DNA of 7,215 bases from Thermoguttaceae bacterium (GTDB lineage Bacteria; Planctomycetota; Planctomycetia; Pirellulales; Thermoguttaceae): NCBI GenBank assembly GCA_024653385.1, contig JANLFZ010000006.1:11806-19020 (forward strand), written 5' to 3'. The translations under genes and the position numbers were made by a program. The notes beneath the pieces were generated by a model. It searched no databases, was not told the DNA's origin, and saw only the letters and a list, made by a program, of their open reading frames with translations. This document shows, in pieces, positions 1-5,384 of the stretch. Position 1 is the stretch's first letter. Each line of letters opens with the position of its first letter.

Positions 1-150
1 GCATACTGCCATATCACTCACCCGGGCGGCCGGCATCCCCCCAATGACCACGGTAGGCATGCCGGAAGCAATGGGTCCACCCACATGAGGGACAACCCCT
101 GTGACCAACGGGCAAACATGCATGTCGCCAATGCGTGCGGCCGGTGGCAT
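1..150 (-). CDS. PAAR-domain spike-tip protein, N-terminal part (cut by window edge)
   Basis: PAAR proteins form the sharp tip on the VgrG/gp5-like spike of type VI secretion systems and related contractile injection systems, and can carry effectors. The 50 codons visible here read MPPAARIGDMHVCP, then a Val/Pro/Gly-rich stretch with HVGGPI, then GMPTVVIGGMPAARVSDMAVC. This is the classic PAAR pattern: a PPAAR start, two 'AAR-x-x-D-M' units, and the conserved His and Cys of the metal-binding tip (H11, C13, C50 visible). The frame has no stop and runs off the left edge, so the C-terminus and any effector extension are unseen. I chose the ATG at 150 because GGAGG (160..156) lies 5 nt upstream and family members begin MPPAAR; an in-frame ATG at 162 would add only four residues. 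The gene is divergent from the secreted-protein gene at 371. The family call is firm; the type of injection system cannot be told from this window. Confidence 0.88.
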   Translation of the reverse strand, partial: MPPAARIGDMHVCPLVTGVVPHVGGPIASGMPTVVIGGMPAARVSDMAVC

Positions 151-155
151 CTCAT

Positions 156-160
156 CCTCC
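156..160 (-). promoter_or_regulatory. Ribosome binding site of the PAAR gene
   Basis: GGAGG on the minus strand ends 5 nt before the ATG at 150. It is a full Shine-Dalgarno core and selects that ATG over the in-frame ATG at 162, which has no comparable motif upstream. Confidence 0.7.
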
Positions 161-237
161 ATTCGCAAGAAGACTTCGCCTCGTCCCATTATCGAGGCGG
201 GCGCGGCTCGGTTGCGGCGAAATTCACCCTGGCCGGG

Positions 238-266
238 GTGAAAACAGGAATCTCCGGAAATATAAT
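238..266 (+). promoter_or_regulatory. Probable sigma-70-type promoter for the secreted-protein gene
   Basis: A perfect TATAAT (261-266) sits in an AT-rich island within GC-rich DNA. GTGAAA (238-243, four of six matches to TTGACA) lies 17 nt upstream. Transcription would start near 273, leaving a leader of about 100 nt before the GTG at 371. An ATG at 284 would be only about 11 nt from that start and has no ribosome binding site, which supports the downstream start. The rest of the 151-370 intergenic region shows no further gene. A minus-strand GATAAT at 193..188 could serve the PAAR gene but has no convincing -35 box. Confidence 0.5.
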
Positions 267-370
267 AGCCATTTCGCGAACGTATGTGTCGGGAGGCCGC
301 CGCCTCGACCTCCATGGCGCCGGCAGACCTCGGCGTGCCTTGCTTACCCCAACGATCCGGAAGAATCCTC

Positions 371-1219
371 GTGCCCCGGCTAGCCCATTCCCGCTGGACC
401 CTGGTGCTCTGGGCCGTGTTGTGCCCGGGGATTGCCCAGGCCGCGGAATCCGGCCTTCCCGCCGAGTTGCACCCGTGGGGACGCTTCAAGCCGGGGGCCT
501 GGAAGCTGTACCGGGTCGTCACCGAAACCCTCGACGAGCACGGCAAGGTCGTCGACACCACCACGACGTTCACCACCACGACGCTTCAGGCGACCGACGG
601 GCCCGGCGTGCTGGTGCTGCGCACCGAAGCCGTGGTCGAGGTGTCGGGCAAGCGGTTGGAGGCCCAGCCGTCGCTGGTCCGGCAGGGCCTGCACGGCGAG
701 ACGGCGGGAGACAAGGTCTCGATCCTTCCGATGACGACCGGCGAGATCGAGATCCAAGGCCGGAAGATCCCGTGCAAGATCGTGCAGGTCCAGACGTCCG
801 GGCCGAACGGTGCGACCGTGGCCAAGACCTGGTTCTCGCCCGCGTTGGCCCCGTACGTCTTGCGGCGCGAAAGCCGCACGACCGACGCGACCGGCAAGTC
901 GGTGCTCAGCGAGACGATCCTCCAGGTGACGGCCATGCACGTTCCGTGCGACCTGGTGCCCAATTCGGACGGGGCGTCCCAGGTCCTCGTGACGACCACG
1001 CACCCCAAGGGCAAGACCGTGACCAAGGCCCTGACCTCCACGGATGTCCCCGGCGGCGTGATCTGTCACACCGCCGAGGAGTTCGACGCCAACGGACGCT
1101 TGATCCGCCGTTCGACACTGACGTTGATCGACTACGACGTGACGCCCAAGAAGGACCGATCGGGCTTGTTCAACCGCCTCCGCGCCCGGGGACACCGTTC
1201 GCATCGGGCACCTAAATGA
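371..1219 (+). CDS. Secreted protein of unknown function, planctomycete-type
   Basis: This 282-residue protein has a clear Sec signal peptide: basic start with RLAHSR, hydrophobic core TLVLWAVL, and a likely cleavage after IAQA (residue 24). The mature protein is predicted to be periplasmic or extracellular. It opens with HPWGRFKPGAWKLYRVVTET, continues through a Thr-rich strand region (residues 63-72), a PYVLRRESRT segment (161-170), and a basic C-terminal tail. Alternating hydrophobic and Thr/Val residues suggest a beta-rich fold, with no recognisable catalytic motif. AVLC at residues 15-18 is not a proper lipobox, so I do not call it a lipoprotein. The start is GTG at 371: GGAAG (359-363) lies 7 nt upstream and this start places the signal peptide at the N-terminus. 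An ATG at 284 would add 29 residues unlike a leader. I do not recognise a named family; similar WGRFxPGAW proteins are, from memory, common in planctomycetes. Confidence 0.8.
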   Translation: MPRLAHSRWTLVLWAVLCPGIAQAAESGLPAELHPWGRFKPGAWKLYRVVTETLDEHGKVVDTTTTFTTTTLQATDGPGVLVLRTEAVVEVSGKRLEAQPSLVRQGLHGETAGDKVSILPMTTGEIEIQGRKIPCKIVQVQTSGPNGATVAKTWFSPALAPYVLRRESRTTDATGKSVLSETILQVTAMHVPCDLVPNSDGASQVLVTTTHPKGKTVTKALTSTDVPGGVICHTAEEFDANGRLIRRSTLTLIDYDVTPKKDRSGLFNRLRARGHRSHRAPK

Positions 1220-1230
1220 GATTGCATGAT

Positions 1231-1248
1231 TCCGGGAGGTCGCCCGGA
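1231..1248. terminator. Hairpin between two convergent genes, possible shared terminator
   Basis: TCCGGG (1231-1236) and CCCGGA (1243-1248) form a perfect 6-bp GC-rich stem with a 6-nt loop. It occupies the middle of the 34-bp gap between the convergent stops of the secreted-protein gene and pncB. Neither side has a T-tract, so it is not a textbook intrinsic terminator, although its placement suits a bidirectional transcript end or RNA-stability hairpin. Confidence 0.4.
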
Positions 1249-1253
1249 CGGTG

Positions 1254-2720
1254 TCAACCTCTCAGACCTCGGAGCTTCAGGATGATCTCCGTCTTGCGGT
1301 CGAACAGCCCCTGTTCGAGGCCGGCGGGGTAGCGGTGCGGGTTGACCAGCCGTCGGATGCCGTTATGAAATAGGGCCAGTTGCTGTTGGACACGGCGGCG
1401 GGTTTCCTCCAGCGTCGGCACGTCGTAGACCCGCTTGCCGTTGCGAACGATCGGCACCAAGAGGTCCTCCCCGATCGCCCCGCGAGGCACGGCCTTGCGC
1501 CGCGTGGGGTCGGCGGGATCGACGATCACGCACGCCTCGGGCAGCGGGTGCTGCTCGTCGTAGATCGCGTCGGCCACCGCCTCGCCGTTCCGGAGGTATC
1601 TCCGCACCTGGAGGTGCCCCGGATTGGAGATCTTCACGGCCTGCTCGGAGAGTTTCAAGCGGTCTTTCCACGGGCCGCCGGGCTCGCGCACCGCCGAGAG
1701 CTTGTAGACGCAACCCAGCGCGGGATCGTCGTACGCGGTGGCCAGCTTCGTGCCCACGCCCCACGCGGCGATCGTGGCCCGCTGCTGCTTGAGGCTTTCA
1801 ATCAGATGCTCGTCGAGGTCGCTGGAGGCGAAGATCACGGTCTGGGAGAAGCCGGCCTCGTCGAGGATCTTTCGGGCCTGGATGCTCAAATAGGCCAGGT
1901 CGCCCGAATCGAGCCGGACACCTAAGAGTTCGTGGCCTTGGGAGCGCAGCCACCGCCCCACCTCGACCGCCCGACGCACCCCCTCGAGCGTGTCATACGT
2001 ATCGACCAGGAAAACGCAGTTGTTGGGCATGGCGCGGGCGTAGGCGTAGAACGCCTCGAGTTCGTCGTCGAAGCACATGACCCAGCTATGGGCGTGGGTG
2101 CCGCGCACCGGAATGCCCAGGATCTGCCCGGCCAAGAGGTTCGACGTGCCCGCGCACCCCCCGATGTACGCCGCTCGGCTGGCCGACAGGGCGCCGTCGA
2201 TGCCCTGAGCGCGGCGGAGACCGAACTCGAGGACCGGCTCGCCGCGCGCTGCCTGCACGACCCGCGCCGCCTTGGTGGCCACCAGCGTGGGGAACCCCAA
2301 GAGCGTCAACAACGGCGTCTCGAGCAACTGGCTCGAAATGATCGGTCCGCGCACGCGCACCAGAGGCTCGTGGGGAAAAACGACCGTTCCTTCGGGCACG
2401 GCATCGATGTCGATCTCCAACGGCATGTCGCGGAGAAAATTGAGAAACGCCTTCTCGAACAGCGGCCCGCCATCGGCGCCGCGCAGACCGGCCAGGTACG
2501 CCAGGTCGGCCTCGTCGAATCGCAGACGTTCGAGGTACTCGATGGCCACGCCCAGCCCGCAAGCCACGGTATAGCCGCCGCGGAACGGGCGTTCGCGGAA
2601 GAACAGGTGAAAGACCGCCTCGCGCCGATGAACGCCCGCCTTCCAATACCCGTAGGCCATCGTGACCTGGTAAAGGTCGGTCAACAGCGCCAGCGAGGGC
2701 CGGTAGAGATCGGCGAGCAT
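1254..2720 (-). CDS. pncB: Nicotinate phosphoribosyltransferase
   Basis: The enzyme (EC 6.3.4.21) joins nicotinate and PRPP, with ATP hydrolysis, to give nicotinate mononucleotide. This is the entry step of Preiss-Handler NAD salvage in the cytoplasm. The 488-residue protein shows the family hallmarks: LLTDLYQVTMAYGYW near the N-terminus, EFGLRRAQG (165-173), GTHAHSW (207-213) with the His that family members phosphorylate, VRLDSGD (268-274) and ASSDLDE (298-304) for phosphate and PRPP binding, GVGTKL (321-326), and a C-terminal NPHRYPAGLE (460-469). All are intact and the length is normal. The start is ATG 2720 with GGAG 6 nt upstream. A longer in-frame reading from TTG 2801 is rejected because that codon overlaps the last base of the -10 box. 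The gene has its own promoter and palindromic operator, and is separated from glmM upstream by about 190 nt. Confidence 0.97.
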   Translation of the reverse strand: MLADLYRPSLALLTDLYQVTMAYGYWKAGVHRREAVFHLFFRERPFRGGYTVACGLGVAIEYLERLRFDEADLAYLAGLRGADGGPLFEKAFLNFLRDMPLEIDIDAVPEGTVVFPHEPLVRVRGPIISSQLLETPLLTLLGFPTLVATKAARVVQAARGEPVLEFGLRRAQGIDGALSASRAAYIGGCAGTSNLLAGQILGIPVRGTHAHSWVMCFDDELEAFYAYARAMPNNCVFLVDTYDTLEGVRRAVEVGRWLRSQGHELLGVRLDSGDLAYLSIQARKILDEAGFSQTVIFASSDLDEHLIESLKQQRATIAAWGVGTKLATAYDDPALGCVYKLSAVREPGGPWKDRLKLSEQAVKISNPGHLQVRRYLRNGEAVADAIYDEQHPLPEACVIVDPADPTRRKAVPRGAIGEDLLVPIVRNGKRVYDVPTLEETRRRVQQQLALFHNGIRRLVNPHRYPAGLEQGLFDRKTEIILKLRGLRG

Positions 2721-2726
2721 CGGGTT

Positions 2727-2730
2727 CTCC
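2727..2730 (-). promoter_or_regulatory. Ribosome binding site of pncB
   Basis: GGAG (2730..2727, minus strand) is followed by a 6-nt spacer and the ATG at 2720. It fixes the start and leaves a 5' leader of roughly 73 nt from the predicted transcription start near 2794. Confidence 0.7.
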
Positions 2731-2790
2731 GGGGCGCGAACGGGCTTGAGCCTGCGAACCAGGCTGGGCAGCCACCTCGCCGCCCAGACC

Positions 2791-2813
2791 CTTAGTGTCA
2801 ATTATACACTAAG
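2791..2813. promoter_or_regulatory. Palindromic operator over the pncB promoter, possibly NrtR-type
   Basis: CTTAGTGT (2791-2798) and ACACTAAG (2806-2813) form a perfect 8-bp inverted repeat with a 7-nt AT-rich centre. On the pncB strand the centre carries the TATAAT -10 box, so a bound dimer would block RNA polymerase. AT-rich centre, arm spacing of about 1.5 helical turns and position are typical of a repressor site. From memory, TAGTGT/ACACTA palindromes resemble sites of NrtR, the Nudix-related repressor of NAD genes released by ADP-ribose. The palindrome is observed; the repressor's identity is inferred, and no regulator gene lies in this window. Confidence 0.72.
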
Positions 2814-2828
2814 CGGCGTCCAAGTCAA
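2801..2828 (-). promoter_or_regulatory. Near-consensus sigma-70 promoter of pncB
   Basis: On the minus strand TTGACT (2828..2823, five of six consensus bases) is followed by a 16-nt spacer and a perfect TATAAT (2806..2801). The predicted transcription start is near 2794. This is unusually close to consensus for GC-rich DNA, as expected for a strong promoter held down by a repressor at the overlapping palindrome. Confidence 0.78.
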
Positions 2829-2864
2829 AACGGCTGCTTGGGGTCTGCCGGCGCGTAGCCGTTT
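2828..2864 (-). terminator. Possible stem-loop terminator after glmM
   Basis: On the minus strand AAACGGCT (2864..2857) pairs perfectly with AGCCGTTT (2835..2828) across a 21-nt loop that itself contains GCCGGC. The descending arm ends in a run of four T. This is 48 nt past the glmM stop and runs straight into the pncB -35 box. The loop is long and the T-run short, so termination is only a possibility. Confidence 0.35.
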
Positions 2865-2911
2865 GCGGGCAAGGCCCCTGCGAGCCCGATGTCGTGGGTC
2901 CGCCCTCCACG

Positions 2912-4252
2912 CTACGGCCCGAGCACGCGAGCCGCCTCCTCGCAAAGGCGTTGGGCCTCGTCGGCGGTCGCGGCTTCGGCCACGGCCCGGACGATCGGCT
3001 CCGTGTTGCTGGCGCGGACCAGAAGCCATCGGTCGGACCAGTCGAGGCGCAGGCCATCGAGCCGGTCGGGCCGGGCGTCGCGAAAATGGGCCTCGAGGGC
3101 GTCCAGGGCGGCGGGCACGCGCTCGGGCGAGACGGCGATCTTCGTCTTCACGATCGCGTAGCGCGGCAGCTCGTCGGCCAGTCGGCCGATCGGCGCGCCG
3201 CGCGCGGCCATCGCGTCGAGCAGTTGAGCCATGCCCACGAAGCTGTCGCGCACCAGCCCGACCCGCGGGTCGATCGGTCCGCCGTTCCCCTCGCCGCCAA
3301 AGACCGCTCCCGAGGCCAGCATCGCATCGACCACATTGGCCTCGCCGACCGCCGAGCGCACAAACGGCGCCCCGTGCTGCCGGGCGATGTCCTCGGCCAT
3401 GCGGCTGGTCGAGCAATTGGCGACGATCGGCCCTCGGCGGCTCCCCAGCACGTGCGCAACGCACAAGGCCAGGGTGTATTCCTCGCCGAGATAGCGGCCC
3501 GAGGCGTCGATCACAGCCAGGCGGTCGGCGTCGGGATCCTGGCAAAAGCCCACGTCGGCCCCGGCGGCGGGCACGGCAGCCAAGACCGAGGCGAGGTTCT
3601 CGGCGGTCGGCTCGGCGGGGTGCTCGAACCGGCCGTCGGGCTCGCCGCCGACGAGCGTCACTTCGCAGCCAAGTGCGTCGAGCAAACGCTGTCCCAAGAG
3701 GCTCCCCGCGCCGTGGTTCGAGTCCAAGAGCACCCGGAACCGCCGGCTGCGGATGCGATCGACATCGACGGTCGCCAACACGGCATCGAGGTGGGCCGAG
3801 AGCGTGTCTTGGGCGGCCTGCCGCGTGCCCAGCCGATCGTGGGAAGCCCACGCCGCCGTGCCGGCCCGGTATTGCCGGAGGACCTTCGCGCCGGCCGACG
3901 AGGGAATCACGCGCCCCTCGGCCGAGAAGAGTTTGAGCCCGTTGTACGGAGGCGGGTTGTGGCTGGCCGAGATCTGGATGCCGCCTGCCGCGCCGAGTTG
4001 GCGCACCAGGATTCCGGTGGTGGGGGTCGCGGCAATGCCCGCGTCGATCGTCGTCCGGCCCGCCGCGTGGAGCCCGGCGTGAATCGCCTCGGCCAGCATC
4101 GCGCCGGAGGGCCGGCTATCGCGGGTAATGACCAGTGGCCCCGCAGGGATCAGAACCGAAAAGGCCGCGGCGTAACGGATGGCGACCTCGGGCGTGAGCG
4201 ACTGGCCGACGATGCCCCGCAGCCCCGAGACACTGATGATCGGCTCGGTCAC
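2912..4252 (-). CDS. glmM: Phosphoglucosamine mutase / phosphomannomutase family (alpha-D-phosphohexomutase)
   Basis: Members interconvert hexose-6- and hexose-1-phosphates. The most likely reaction is glucosamine-6-phosphate to glucosamine-1-phosphate, which feeds UDP-GlcNAc for envelope polymers. The 446-residue protein has all four family sites: the phosphoserine loop SASHNP (Ser97 catalytic), the metal loop DPDADR (Asp239, 241, 243), the sugar loop GEGNGG (320-325), and the phosphate loop RASNTEP (413-419) followed by Arg422. The N-terminal VSGLRGIVG matches the substrate-contact segment of the family. The GEGNGG loop resembles the archaeal-like branch rather than the common bacterial GlmM loop, so mannose or glucose specificity cannot be excluded. 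The start is GTG 4252, preceded by GGGAGGA with a 6-nt spacer. It overlaps the stop of the degraded upstream gene in a GTGA junction, suggesting co-transcription and formerly coupled translation. Confidence 0.92.
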   Translation of the reverse strand: MTEPIISVSGLRGIVGQSLTPEVAIRYAAAFSVLIPAGPLVITRDSRPSGAMLAEAIHAGLHAAGRTTIDAGIAATPTTGILVRQLGAAGGIQISASHNPPPYNGLKLFSAEGRVIPSSAGAKVLRQYRAGTAAWASHDRLGTRQAAQDTLSAHLDAVLATVDVDRIRSRRFRVLLDSNHGAGSLLGQRLLDALGCEVTLVGGEPDGRFEHPAEPTAENLASVLAAVPAAGADVGFCQDPDADRLAVIDASGRYLGEEYTLALCVAHVLGSRRGPIVANCSTSRMAEDIARQHGAPFVRSAVGEANVVDAMLASGAVFGGEGNGGPIDPRVGLVRDSFVGMAQLLDAMAARGAPIGRLADELPRYAIVKTKIAVSPERVPAALDALEAHFRDARPDRLDGLRLDWSDRWLLVRASNTEPIVRAVAEAATADEAQRLCEEAARVLGP

Positions 4253-4498
4253 GCTTCGTCCTCCCGGTAGATCCGGGTGTAATCCGCAAACGGGGTGCCC
4301 TCAAGGTCCGCGGCGATCACCCGCTTGGCGATCTCGAAATCCACAACGTAGCAACAGACCTCCATGGTGCCAGAGCCGGTGCTCTTTCGTCTGGCCCCGT
4401 TCGCCCACGATCCCCCAGTGCTCGGTCAGTTTCTTCCCGTCACACCATGCCTCGTGGTAGTGCAGCACCCCGTGGCTACGTTTATAGAGCTTCCGCAT
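4249..4498 (-). pseudogene. Disrupted small WGR-like gene (two halves in different frames)
   Basis: From ATG 4498, with GGAGG 8 nt upstream, the frame reads MRKLYKRSHGVLHYHEAW and then TEHWGIVGERGQTKE, resembling a WGR-like domain (W28-G29). After about residue 40 it degrades into Arg/His-rich sequence and stops at 4301. The frame shifted by +1 reads GSGTMEVCCYVVDFEIAKRV and then GTPFADYTRIYREDEA, ending in a TGA that overlaps the glmM GTG. Both ends look like constrained protein. I read this as one gene that lost its middle section in a frame-changing deletion near 4380-4390. From memory, intact relatives are around 150 residues with GSGTMEV-like and ADYTRIY-like ends, though I cannot check this. 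Alternatives are a sequencing error, or two tiny genes, the second starting at ATG 4365 without a good ribosome site. Function unknown. Confidence 0.6.
4259..4265 (-). promoter_or_regulatory. Ribosome binding site of glmM
   Basis: GGGAGGA (4265..4259, minus strand) lies 6 nt before the GTG at 4252. It is the strongest Shine-Dalgarno in the window. It lies inside the last codons of the disrupted upstream gene and would let glmM be translated independently of it. Confidence 0.75.
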
Positions 4499-4580
4499 CC
4501 GATTGCCCTCCGCTCGGGCCCCCGATACCCCGCCATCCTACCGAGACGATGGGTGGAGGACAAGCGGGCCGGCAGGTAAA

Positions 4581-5384
4581 ATGCATGGTTTTGCACCACG
4601 CCTGTTCCTTTCGCTGTTGAGTCTGCCCGCCGTGCGTCTGAAACTCATCGCTTGCGAGATACTCTACCGGGAACTCTGCGCCGCCGTGGCGCGATCGGTG
4701 AACCAGGTCGATCTCGAGTTCTTGCCCAAGGGACTGCACGACATCGGCCAGGCGGGCATGAGCGCTCGGCTGGCGCAAGCCGTCTCGGCCGTCGACGAGT
4801 CGGCCTACGACGCGGTGCTTTTGGGCTACGCCTTGTGCAGCAACGGCCTGGTGGGCCTCGCGGCGCGGGGCATCCCGCTGGTCGTTCCCCGCGGCCACGA
4901 CTGCATCACCTTGTTCCTGGGCAGCAAGGAACGCTATCTCGATTATTTCCAGAGCCATCCCGGCGTGTACTTCAAGACCAGCGGCTGGATCGAGCGGGGC
5001 GAGAACGCCCAGCAGAACAACCCGGCGTCGATCGCGCAGAAGTCGGGCATGACCCAGAGCTACGAAGACCTCGTGGCCAAGTACGGCGAGGACAACGCCC
5101 GATTCCTCTACGAACAGCTCTGCAACATGACGCGCAACTATTCGGCCCTGGCGTACATCGAGATGGGTATCGAGCCCGACGACCGCTTCGAGCGGCACAC
5201 GCGGGAGTTGGCCGCCTCGCGCGGATGGCAGTACGAGAAACTCCAGGGCGATATGAGCCTCCTCCAGGCCCTGGTCGACGGCCGGTGGGACGACGAGCGG
5301 TTCCTCGTGGTTCCGCCCGGCCACCGCGTGGCCAGCAGCTTCGACGAGAAGATCATCAAGGCGGAGCCTTGCCCACCGTCTTGA
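4581..5384 (+). CDS. DUF1638 family protein
   Basis: The protein (267 residues from ATG 4581) matches DUF1638 along most of its length: LKLIACEILYRELC near the N-terminus, LLGYALCSNGLVGL (80-93), PRGHDCITLFLGSKERY (103-119), and FKTSGWIE (131-138). Near the end, FLVVPPGHRVASSFDEKII is typical of the family terminus. Conserved Cys and His (Cys in ALCSNG, His-Asp-Cys in GHDC) suggest metal or cofactor contact, but no activity is established to my knowledge. In methanogens and acetogens such genes often lie near corrinoid methyltransferase genes; none is seen here. The start is uncertain: ATG 4581 has AGG 4 nt upstream, while GTG 4632 would begin exactly at the conserved RLKLIACE (250 residues) with no clear ribosome site. 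The 3' end overlaps the convergent HEAT/DUF1080 gene by 29 bp. The 82 bp upstream hold no convincing promoter. Confidence 0.9.
   Translation: MHGFAPRLFLSLLSLPAVRLKLIACEILYRELCAAVARSVNQVDLEFLPKGLHDIGQAGMSARLAQAVSAVDESAYDAVLLGYALCSNGLVGLAARGIPLVVPRGHDCITLFLGSKERYLDYFQSHPGVYFKTSGWIERGENAQQNNPASIAQKSGMTQSYEDLVAKYGEDNARFLYEQLCNMTRNYSALAYIEMGIEPDDRFERHTRELAASRGWQYEKLQGDMSLLQALVDGRWDDERFLVVPPGHRVASSFDEKIIKAEPCPPS

Noticed and set aside
188..193. Minus-strand GATAAT as a -10 box for the PAAR gene
   Set aside because: No acceptable -35 hexamer at 16-18 nt upstream; kept only as a remark in the plus-strand promoter entry.
380..1204. Minus-strand frame of 274 codons opposite the secreted-protein gene
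   Set aside because: Arg/His/Gly-rich shadow with no motif or ribosome site; explained by codon bias on the opposite strand.
85..1215. Long plus-strand frame (376 codons) over the secreted-protein region
   Set aside because: Its product is Arg/Pro/Gly-rich with no family signature, as expected of an off-frame in GC-rich DNA. The overlapping frame from 371 has a signal peptide and normal composition, and the first 65 bases overlap the PAAR gene.
2746..4270. Two long plus-strand frames (396 and 458 codons) opposite glmM
   Set aside because: Low-complexity Arg/Pro and His/Gly-rich products; glmM on the minus strand has all four catalytic loops and a strong ribosome site.
4530..4555. Small inverted repeat CCATC ... 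GATGG in the gap before the DUF1638 gene
   Set aside because: Only 5 bp per arm with a 10-nt loop, no T-run and no promoter element beside it; expected by chance.
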